Made by a program: the position numbers and the translations under genes. Shown one piece after another: positions 45,152-55,241 of a stretch of 64,000 bases of DNA. A model generated the notes under the pieces. That model made no database searches. It had not been told where the DNA came from and was given only the letters and a program-made list of their open reading frames with translations. Location: assembly GCF_018873765.1 (NCBI RefSeq), contig NC_057916.1, positions 10,062,001 to 10,126,000 of the forward strand, written 5' to 3'. Origin of the DNA: Telopea speciosissima. Lineage: Eukaryota; Streptophyta; Magnoliopsida; Proteales; Proteaceae. Positions within the stretch are counted from its first letter, which is position 1. Every line of letters starts with the position of its first letter.

Positions 45152-45803
45152 TTCCCCCACTTTGTTGGCTAGTACAACCAGGTTTTTTGATCGCCTCCAC
45201 AATTGAATTTCTTCCGTCTTCCTCTTTTCTCTTCTTTATTTTTTAAACATTCCCTCGCAGTGCACATTCTAATTTGCGCTAGTTTGAAGTGAAGATCGTA
45301 ATCTAATCTTTACGCATTTCGTTATATGTGTGAAACTTGATAGGGTGTTTAGAACCAATTTGAGATTAAAATCCTTAGTTGGCCTGGCAAGATGTATGTA
45401 AAATTAGGCGTGGTGATGATGCAGCTTACGTACACAAGTCGTACGAAACTACAGTTGGCATGTATCTTTGATGTCACCTCCTCTATATAAATATTTTCCT
45501 TTGACCGTTTTTGGTTTGCTCCCTTTCCAATCAACTCTTTTTTCTCTTCTCCCTCTCTTTCTTTGTTCATCAGAAGTGATATAGCAAGGATCAGATTTTT
45601 GAAATATCATTTTTGAAGGTGTAGAAAGGGCTGAAAGAAGATGAGAGTTCTTTATGGCCATTACTCTTTTCCAAGGCAAATGTGACTAAACTAAGGCTAG
45701 AGTTGTTTCCGTATAACAATGATTAACATCTATTTAGCTAGAATAATGAAGAAGCTTAATTCTATTCATCTGGTAAGCTAGTGTGATTCTAATAATGTTT
45801 TAG
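45152..45803 (+). other. Spacer with TATA-like box (unit 5)
   Basis: Tail block, then the conserved spacer with TATATAAAT at 45484-45492 and an ATGAAGAAGCTT segment at 45747. No gene was recognised. Confidence 0.45.
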
Positions 45804-46617
45804 GCTGGAGGTCATGGGTAAGAGTTTCCTTGACAATATGTGACATGTTAGAGAAACTAGGGGGGTAGACGGCTGCATCAAGTGCATCGTTCTTTGGTTT
45901 CCCAACTTCCACTAATGATTCGGTGGACTCCCTAGGCAAGGATGGTTTTTTTTTGTTATTATTGTTATGATTCGAGTTTTCATCGTTATTCCTATCAGAA
46001 AAACTGCTGTTATCAGCCTGTTTCCTCTTCTTTAATATACTCGCTAATACTTTAAAACAACAGCCGATCACTGGTTTACTCAGTATTCTTTTTCTTATTA
46101 AAATAATTATATGCCATATGTTTGCTTATTATATTAGGTCTCATTAGCAGCTCTATATGAAATTTTATTTTCCAATGCTCCCTATAAGCTCTGAAGCATG
46201 ATGGAACTGTTCAATTCTTTCTTTCTAATATTAATTCTGTGTTATAGTTCTCTTTATGTATGTCTCATTTGAGGGCAAGTTAAGTGCAAATTGTTCTATA
46301 TTTTCTCAATTGACAAGTTGAAACAACTGCGTCTGAAAGGGAGCAATTATTGCTTGTGAAAATTTCAGAGCTTGAAGCCAGGTAGATCATATTGTGAATC
46401 AAGTAACTGGGTTGAACCTTCTGTAGGACTTCGTGTTTGCTAGGCCAAATGGACCAAGAATCTGAATTAATTCATGATATAAAAGTGATTCTGACATCCT
46501 TTTACAAAAGAAAAAGGAATCTCTGTTTCCTCTTATATTTTTACTTTCCTTTTCCTTTGATGTAGGATGATTAATCCAACTGATGGGGTAGCTGAGGCAA
46601 GGTTGAAATATCTGCAG
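45804..46617 (+). pseudogene. Unidentified gene X, exons X1-X3 (unit 5)
   Basis: X1 (45804-45935) has TAG in the AASSAS frame and a GC donor. X2 (46318-46381) has a shifted acceptor (ACAAG), which costs one base. X3 (46566-46617) reads MINPTDGVAEARLKYLQ before GTAAGT. A 97-codon open minus-strand frame (45778-46071) overlaps X1. The intron to EFR3 exon a is occupied by copia element B. Confidence 0.48.
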
Positions 46618-46692
46618 GTAAGTGGCTGAAGAAGGTTCCTTCTGAGCTCTTCTGAATTGAAAGGTACCACTTGATTTTGTGATAGAAACACT

Positions 46693-46986
46693 TGTTAAAA
46701 GCCATGTAATAGGGGTAGTTTAGGAACAAGTCCCCTTACTAGTTGCCTTATTATGTAATTATGTTTTCTTCTTTATTTCCCTTGTACCTCCCTGGGGAGG
46801 TGGATGTAATTTCTTATTTGTTATGAACTTATGATTGAATTAATATAGGTGTATGGAGAAGCCTCTCCAACACAATCAATTACAACCCAAATATTCTCTT
46901 CTCTCTTCTCTCTCTTCTCTTGCTATCTTCTTCTTCCTCCAACTTCTTCCTTCTCTCTTCTTACCTCCTAAACCTAAAATCTAACT
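46693..46986 (+). repeat. 5' LTR of copia element B
   Basis: 294 bp beginning TGTTAAAAGCC and ending ATCTAACT. It matches 61447-61733 with a handful of substitutions and two short length differences (an 8-base segment ACTTATGA-like near 46826, and one T). A CT-rich stretch precedes its end. Confidence 0.92.
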
Positions 46987-46997
46987 TGGTATCAGAG
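46987..46997 (+). promoter_or_regulatory. Primer binding site of copia element B
   Basis: TGGTATCAGAG directly after the LTR. This is the sequence complementary to the 3' part of plant initiator methionine tRNA, as usual for copia. Confidence 0.9.
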
Positions 46998-47739
46998 TAG
47001 GCTCAAGGTTTGAGAGTTGTGTTCAGTCCCTGTTTTCATTCTTTCTCTTCTCTTTGAAATCCTTTGTGTCTAAGGATTCCAAAGAGGAGATTCCTGTGTA
47101 CAGCTTTGCTTAAAGAATATGGAATAGGCTCATTCTAGCCTGTTTTGATGATCGAAGGATTTACCTGAGCTGTTTTGAAGCTCTCTTGAAGGTTTAGATC
47201 TCACACAGTGCCGCTACAAGTTCCGCCTGTGTTCGAGTTCAGTTCATTGCGTTTCTCGGATTGCTTTTGTGTCTTGGTCAGGCTCATTTGCATCGCCCTA
47301 GGACACTTATGAGGATGGCTATGATCTTCCTTGCTGATTGAAGAAGCCATATGAGCAGATTTACTTCTTGTGTGGGATCCTCTGTTCTGCTCAAGTAAAC
47401 CCGAGAGTGTTTATCCTTTTTTCTTGCTTTGAGCTACAGTTTGATGCTCTCTTGGTTGAGGGATGTGTATGCACAGCCTTTGTGAGGCCTTTCCTCTTGT
47501 TTGGAGTTGATACTACTCCTTGCAAGCTTTGTGGTACAGTATTATAAGGGACTGCTTGTTGGATTGAATTTGGAATGCACTAGAAGTGCTTAATTTAAGT
47601 CCTCTTAGAGATTTGCTGCTAGGACTGCTTCGGCAGTGTGCTATCCTAGGCTACTTATTGGATTTTTTGCTTATTTGGGTTGAGTGTGTACTCCCCACTT
47701 GTCTTTGGTGTTCTTGTTTATTGTCAAATCCCTTCCATC
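46998..47739 (+). other. Leader of copia element B
   Basis: Untranslated leader between primer site and gag. Only short chance frames are present. Confidence 0.6.
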
Positions 47740-48758
47740 ATGCCTGATTCAGATACATCTGTGCTTGGTACTGCTGATTCACAGCCCCCTGCTGTTGTCC
47801 CTTAGTTGGCTTATGAGAGTACTCACCAACATATTTCTTTTGTGAAGCTTGATGGTACTAATTACCTAGATTGGTCACATTCTATGAGACTTTCTCTTAG
47901 GAGTAAGGGAAAACTTGGATATATCACAGGTGCTATCAAGGCTCCCACAGCTGGTTCACCTACTTTTGATAAATGAGAGACTCAAAATTCTACAGTTATG
48001 ACATGGTTGATCTTCTCCATGAAGCCTGAGATTGGGAGAAGGTTTATAAGGAAGGAAACAGCCAAAGCTATTTGGGATAGTATCTCTGTGGCCTTCAACA
48101 GAGTAGGTGACACTGCCAAGGTCTATCAGCTCCATCAAAAAATTCACTCATTCAAACAAGGTAACAGCACTATTTCTGAGTACTTTAGTGCGTTCCTTAA
48201 TCTTGTGGAGGAGTATGATCACTACAGGGACCTTCATTTGACTAACCCAGAGGATGAAGCAAAAGTGTATCTGATTCTTGAAAAGGAGCGTGTCTTCTCT
48301 TTACTTGGTGGTCTAAACCCTGACTATGAGCCAGTTAGACTCCAGTTGTTAGGCCGGTCTCCCCTTCCCTCTCTTAGTGAAGTCTATAGTTACTTACAGA
48401 GTGAAGAGACCAAGCGGCTTACTATGGCCCCACCATCAGATCATATGAGAGGTCAGCCCTCAACTCTAGTTCTATTCGAGACACCCGTGGAGGTGGTAGA
48501 GGCCCAAGGCCTAACCGTGAGGAAGCCAATACTGTGGAGACAGTTGGTGCCAGTGGAGTTGGGCGAGACAGATTTAAATGTGATCATTGTGGACGCATTG
48601 GACACACCAAGGATAGGTGTTGGTCTCTCCATGGTCATCCTCCTGGTATGCGTGGTCGTGGTGGTCGTAGAGGGTGAGCTTGAGCTCATTCCGCGGCGGC
48701 GACTGATGCTGAGGCCCCACAGGATGACTCCACCTTCATGGATGCAATGGTTCGCAGG
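47740..48758 (+). pseudogene. Copia B gag with CCHC knuckle
   Basis: The capsid-like gag starts at ATG 47740. Stops interrupt it at 47803-47805 (TAG) and 47974-47976 (TGA, where a Trp codon would fit). The body reads VKLDGTNYLDWSHSMRLSLR, then AKAIWDSISVAF, QLHQKIHSFKQGNSTISEYF and LLGGLNPDYEPVRLQLL, typical of the UBN2-type copia gag. A frameshift near 48455 moves the C-terminus to another frame. There the zinc knuckle CDHCGRIGHTKDRC lies at 48579-48620, followed by a Gly/Arg-rich tail. The inner element begins six bases after 48758. Confidence 0.92.
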
Positions 48759-48763
48759 GTTTT

Positions 48764-51574
48764 TGTCACACCCCGGCCCGGTAAATAAGGGCCAAGTGTG
48801 GCGGGATATCTCTGACATCCAACCAATCCCCAAGGATCACAAGTGCAGTACCCTATTTACAATCATTGCTCACAAATACAGTAATCAGAGGCAGCGGAAA
48901 CAATTAAATAATAAAGGTAACATCTGTAGTAAGAGAAGTCTATGTGATATTTCATTTATATAAAGGACAAAGCTTGTGATACTACTATACGCTTCTCAAA
49001 GGTACTACAGGTAAAACTATACAAAAACTATATTATATCAATATAGAAATATTTATAAGCATAAAATAGTGGGGAGATAGCCCGGATCGTTAGGCCAAGA
49101 TCGGAAGATTGCGCAATCATCACATGCGCACGAAGTATCGTGCACTTCCAACGCCGCCGCAAATCCATCATTAAAAGTAATTAAATCACCTAAAAATAGG
49201 GATATCCACAGGGTGAGCTCTCAATCGAGCCAGTAAGGAAATGCATGCAAAACACAACACAATAATTCATGATGAATGTGTTAATCTAGCATGCTCCTAA
49301 CATGGATACTAAGTCTTATGTGGTATAAGTACTACGTGGTAGATGCTAACCTCGAAGAGAACCCGCCAGAAAGCATGACACAAGGCAACTAACCCAACAG
49401 ACCCCCAATGACCAACTCGGAAAGCATGACACCAGTAGCTCCAGCACGTCGGTCACCCGAGCGAAACCATTCTACCACGGTGAGGACCCGCCAGAAAGCA
49501 TATCACCGGCAGCTAACCCAAAGACCCTCAATGACCAACCCTACTGCTTATTCCCACAATGAGTACACACGCTAACATGGGATGTGAATGGTACCCGCAT
49601 ACCCTTCGGCTGTACCACGGGTTGTCCAACACCTTACCCTGTTGGTAAGGGGCGTAGAATCGGTTATGATATAACAGCCCAGCTCAAAGGCAAACTATGC
49701 ATGATAGCACATGTATGAATAGCTGAATTTAAATAGAACAAGATTTCTCCAAGAATAATCATCAGAATAAGTAAATATCGGTGCAAATGCAAGATGCCAA
49801 TGCAACCTAATTCACATGCGATTCTAATGCAAGAAATAAAAGCTAATAAACTATATGAACAGGATAATTTTGATGATGCATGACATGGCAATCGAACAAT
49901 AACAAATTAAAATGGTAAACACTCCAAAATTAAAGTCGAATTCCCTTACTCAAGTTGCAGATGGACTAATTCGAGCTACCCTTCAAAGATCCAAGCAATA
50001 TGCAAGAATAGAGTATACAGCCCAACACAGTCCTAAAACATTAGAAAAGATCAAGTGTTAGGGTCAAGGCGCCTAAGGTCTAACCAAGGGTCTAGGGGCA
50101 TTTCTGTCCAAAAATATTGAACCGGATTCAGAGGGGGAATTGGGATCTTGTTCCTAATGGTCGATCTTGACATGCATGGGCTTAATTTCATGGTTTTACC
50201 TAATTCTAAGGTGGGTCCATTTAATTGAGGGTCCAATTTCATGATTAATTCCAAAATTGAAAAATCAATTTGAGGGGTTTAACAAATTAACCCAAATTGA
50301 TTATCAAGGGTTTGTTAATTGAGTAAATCAAGAGAATTGGGTTTCTAATTTCATATTTGGCTTCCTAATTTAGGGATTTCATAATTTAAACCCAAATTAG
50401 TTGACTTAGGGTTTATGGTTTGCCATTAGAAACAAAGAATCGGGCTGATGAGAGGGTAACCATGAAGATTCGTGCATAGCTGAACCTAAACAAGACTAAA
50501 CAAGAAGAAATTAGGTGGAACTTCCTTGTTTAAGCTTGGATTAAAAGCTTTAATGGCGAAATCTATTTAGGCATAGTCTAGGCTGAAATTAGATCAAATT
50601 TAGAGGAGGAGATGGAAACAAGAGGATTCTCGAGCTTACCCGAAATCAGCAGCAAGAAGGGACGATGGCAGCCTTGCCTTTATGCTCCAAGGTCTCTAAT
50701 GGAGGTCTCTAAGCTTCCAACTCAAGTCTGGGATGAATTTCCAAGGTATGCTTCTTATTTCCCTTCTTCTTCTTCTCTTTTTCTTCTTTCTTTCTTATTC
50801 TCCAAGGCTGGAACGATTCTGGTTCCTCTTCTCTTTGTTGGTGAATAATGAATAGTGTAAAGAGGGTTATATTTATAGAAACTTAAGCACTAAGGGGTAA
50901 ATCTGTCTTTTGGACGAAATTAGATGTAAACTAATTTCTAAAATAGTTTATAAACTTGAATTCGTATTTGTTGGTCTATTCTATCCATAACTTGATGCGG
51001 CGACATTAAAGGTTATCCGAATACGGGTAATTGTCTGAACAACATTCCCCATCGGGAACCGGGTCCACAATGATAATTTTACTAAAGTACCCTTCTAACC
51101 CTATTTGGTCGTACAAAACGTTATATAAATATATTTTAAATTATACTTACATTGAGTTTAATTAAGGGGAGGTTCTGCACTGTCCGGCCAGCGCACTGCA
51201 TAGTAGCTCAGTGCGGGTCCCATAAGGTCAAAATTACTATTCGCCCCTAATACACTAATTAATTAAAAATACAACATACATACATATAAAATGGGATTCT
51301 TACCGGGATTCGCCTAAGACAGAGAGAGGCTTCGCAGCCATCAATCCAAAGATGCCAAGCTTATGTGTTGTCTTCCGCTAGACACCTCCGACTCATTTAA
51401 GGCCACGTAGTTGGCCGATCGGAATGCCTTTACAGACGAGTCATGAGATAGGTCTGAATTTCTTAGTCAAGATGGCCCTCAACTTGAGGTTAGCATGGCC
51501 AAATATTGAACCAGAACCTGACATCACAGATTTCAAAAGTTCAAATTTATTCGGAAATTTGACCGGGTTTCACA
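48764..51574 (+). repeat. 5' LTR of the inner element
   Basis: Starts TGTCACACCCCGG and ends GACCGGGTTTCACA. No coding region was recognised. A TATA-like TTATATTTATAG lies near 50867. Compared with the other LTR it shows many one-base length differences, concentrated at CAG, CTG and CCG (for example TGGACGAA here against TGGACAGAA there). Confidence 0.88.
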
Positions 51575-53793
51575 TTCTCCCAACCTTATAAGAATTTCGT
51601 CCTCGAAATTGATGCACCTAGCAATCCGAACAGTTGAGGTTACTTCAACAGCATCATGACTTACATCCTTAAGTCGTTTCCTGTTTTGGGTATCGTACAA
51701 TCTACAGGTCGATGGCTTTTGTTGACCTGTTTCGGGTCAGACAGTATTCTAAACCGACCAAAGACATTATCCTCTTTTCCAAAACTCTCCTATTTTTTCC
51801 TAAACACACAAGAATATACAAGAGGAGGGGTCCTAGAGTATCTAAGGTAACTTGGGAACAATTCATCACAAGGCTCAGTCACCATATCGACAAAGTACCT
51901 AAACCTAAAAGTACAAGGAAAATATTCTCATTATTATTATTATTATTATCGTCATTATTTTTGTTCTTCTTATTCTTTAGTGTTCATTTCTGTTCTTCTT
52001 TTATCTAAATTCTATAATGTTCATTATATTTTCATATAATTCGATTATTATATTTTATCAATATTTTTTTATTTTTTTTATTTTTAGGTTGTAGTGTATA
52101 GGTATATATAATTCTTGCTTATAGGGTTTTCCATTATGAAGACTTTCTCTTCTGGTTATGCAATACCTAACTCAATTGTAGGATGAATTGGAATATTGAT
52201 GGAATCCCTATTGCTCACTCCCAATAACGGAGGGGACATTCGGGGACCCATTACTCCACTCATACCTATTGTTGAGCAAAGTTTTGCCACATCCTTCAAT
52301 TCCAACTTTTTTTTTTTTGTTTTCAATTATTCTTGGCTTTTATTGCATTATGTTTAAAAGTGAAGGAATTCAAAAATTTTAAGAAGGGCTTGTTATTTTA
52401 ATGCCTATAAGGCGTTTGACTGGATGCCTAAACTAGCATTCCTAGGTCTTTTATTTTTGCTTACTTACCCTAGATACTCAATATATAACTCGTTATTGAG
52501 ATGCAAAGGCATGACAAGCTATCATGGCGAGTTCCTAAAAAGAAACATTAGCATCATATAGTACTTTACATATATTACAATTACATAAGAAACCAAATCA
52601 TACACTATATTCATTATTAATAATTATGATAACACAAGAATGCACATCTTAGTGTCATAATGTATTTAGTTTCTTTCTCTATTCACACTTAGTACATTAA
52701 TATATATACTTTTAATACATATATATATATACAAATGTATATACAATATGCATGTTTAATCTTATTTTATTTTCTATATATTTCATTATTTTGATGTAAC
52801 ACAGGTTCTATTTATTTATTTTATTTTTAAAACCATTTGGGTGGGCCGGATGCAAAGTCTAATTGGGGCGGATGCGCAGGAAAATGAGTCGGATGCATCC
52901 GGGAGTGGAGTCAGCAGCTCAATAAGGAATTTGGGTGTCCCGGATTCAGACCTATACTATCCCGGATTCAGACACCAATCCAGCCGGATCGTCCGCCAGG
53001 CAAAACAGGCTTTGTAAAACCCACTCAAAACACATCAAACTTCATTTCTTTCTCTTCACTAACACTTTCTAACTTCTCCTAAGGTTATTCTAGGGTTCCT
53101 ATAACACTAATAAGAGCTTAAATTATAAGATCCACTCCTCCACATCTAAAGTAAGTGTTCTAAACTTAGAACTTTTATACATTTTTTTGTTCTTCTTCTC
53201 AAAACCTAACTATGGCTCAGCATTTTTCCTAGATTTTAGGTAAGTATTTACTCTTTTACTCCATTAACATGTATTTCTTTTATTCTTTGTTGAACTTTAT
53301 GCATTTCTTATATTTTCTTCCTTTCATCTTAGGTTTTAGCTAAGGTACATTGTTGATTCTTATCTATCATCGTGAATGTGTTAGGTCTTAATATTAGGTA
53401 TTATTTTTGTTCATTTTAAACATAGTACAGTGTTAATCATAAGATTACCTAGTTCTTAATATTTTCTTATTAAGTTTTTAAAGTTTACTCTATGTTTTGC
53501 ACGTGTTCTATCTAATGCTATATTAATATACTATGATTCTTATATAATTACCTTCTCTCCTTAGACTACCCTATATTTTTTTTTTTTGTGGTTGCATCTA
53601 TTTATACTTATATTGGAATCTAAACAGATTTTATATATTCTAAATGTATTCCTACAAAATTAGTTTACCTAGACATATTGATAGGCTTCTTACCTTAGTA
53701 CCTAATATATTTGACAATCTTACCTCAAATTTTGTTATTGTCCTAGACTTTACCTAAATAATTTTCTTCTTAAATTTGCAGCATTTACCATAA
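51575..53793 (+). other. Interior of inner element, left non-coding part
   Basis: Begins TTCTCCCAACC and contains TTTCGTCCTCGAAATT, a short near-palindrome, close to the LTR. The rest is strongly AT-rich and has no recognised protein. Confidence 0.55.
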
Positions 53794-54496
53794 ATGACTG
53801 CAACTCAAGGCCGTGGAGGGAGAGGTAGAGGTGCAGCTACAGTTCCAGCTGAATTCAATCCAAGGATCTTCCTGAAAGTGGAAGAAGAAAGGAATGTAGT
53901 CTTGGTTGACCATATCCCATTCAAGATTGAGGAAAGATTTGAGAAACTAGGGTGGTTATCTATGCTATAACCGGAGAGACATTGCTACCCTCGACTGGTG
54001 CGACTCTTTTGAGCAATCAATCTTACCGGTATGAAGGAAAAGAGTTCATCATCAACTCTTATGTGAAAGACATGCCCATCTCTTTCAGCACAGCCCGATT
54101 AGCTAATATTCAGAAGATATCTTATGAAGGGGAGTGGAGGTACTGCCCTCCAAGTGCTGATGCATCTGAGTTCCTGGATGTTGAAGAACAGGAATGGGTA
54201 TATCCACTAATGGCAAGTTCTATGAGAGGATGAAATCTGAGTTGGACTTGCTTCCATCAGCCCGTGTCTTATCTAGAATTTGTGGATACAATGTAGTCCA
54301 GAAGAGTGCTCACCGGACTAAGTTGTCCACAATACAGATCCTTGCCACATACTGTCTCTATACAGGATACCAGATCTGCCTTCTTGATGCCATCATGCGT
54401 ACCATGGCACACCGCATGATAACCTTGGCGTGGAAATCACATCGGGAGGCTACTCACCAAGGTATTTCCCTGATTTGGTGTAAACCTATTGAATGA
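53794..54496 (+). pseudogene. Decayed frame of the inner element, function unknown
   Basis: It starts at ATG 53794 with a Gly/Arg-rich N-terminus (MTATQGRGGRGRGA), then EFNPRIFLKVEEERNVV, and stops at 53968-53970. The neighbouring frame continues (about 53952-54233: YRYEGKEFIINSYVKDMPIS and FSTARLANIQKI). A third frame follows (to 54496: SARVLSRICGYNVVQKSAHR, QILATYCLYTGYQICLLDAI). The order of motifs loosely resembles the 'putative plant transposon protein' domain found in many plant retroelements. I cannot confirm that by eye. Frame breaks may be partly sequencing errors, given the LTR indel pattern. Confidence 0.4.
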
Positions 54497-55241
54497 GGAG
54501 GCTTCGGGGGTGAAGTCTTCGAAGATCAACCGGATTACCCTAGTGAAGATGGGTATAGAACTTCAACCTTTTTTCTCCAGAACTTGGTCATCCTGACTGC
54601 ACCGACATGGGACAGACTACTGATGTTGAGGATGCTACAGAGAGAGGACATACAGAGGCACGCAGAGATCTACTTCCTCCTCCTCGACACCCTTCACATG
54701 GTCATGCGTATGCTTCTTCCTCGTCTGTTGCGGCTGTTCCTGCAGATGGTACTCCCTGGGGACAGCTCTTTAGCCGGTTTGAGAGCTTAGAGAGATCCAT
54801 GAGACAAGGTCTGCTGGCATGAGGAGGGACTTCACTCAGGTTAACAGCTGTATTCAGGCAGTGGAGATCCTGGGACCGGTGGGTTATGGGCCCACCACCA
54901 CCACAGTAGTGATGACTTATGCATCCTAGTCTAGCTTTTACTTTACTTCCTTCAGTTGTTCCTTGTAGGAATTTGTACTTCCTTAAAGTCTGTAAAAAGT
55001 TGTAACCATTGTACTAATGACACAGCTTACTTATAAAGTTTTTTTTTTTTTTTTTTTTTTTTCTCTTGTGTTATACAATCAAATAAAATAATAAAAAAAA
55101 AATGTTACTTTAGTTGTAGCTTTTAGTTGAAGCTTTTATTCATCCTAAGTAGACTCACCTTCAGATCAATGAGTCTAAGAGTCAGATCTGTGAACTTGAT
55201 TGTAAATAGGAGTAGAGCACAAAGGCTCGATACCACTTAAA
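54497..55241 (+). other. Interior of inner element, right part
   Basis: Contains overlapping short frames (54584-54822) that may be the end of the same gene, a T-run (about 55039-55062), and an ending GGCTCGATACCACTTAAA before the LTR. No polypurine tract of the usual kind. Confidence 0.5.

Noticed and set aside
54497..55241. Classical LTR-retrotransposon pol in the inner element
   Set aside because: No YxDD, DDE, DSG or RNase H motif was found in any frame between the two LTRs, so it was called non-autonomous.
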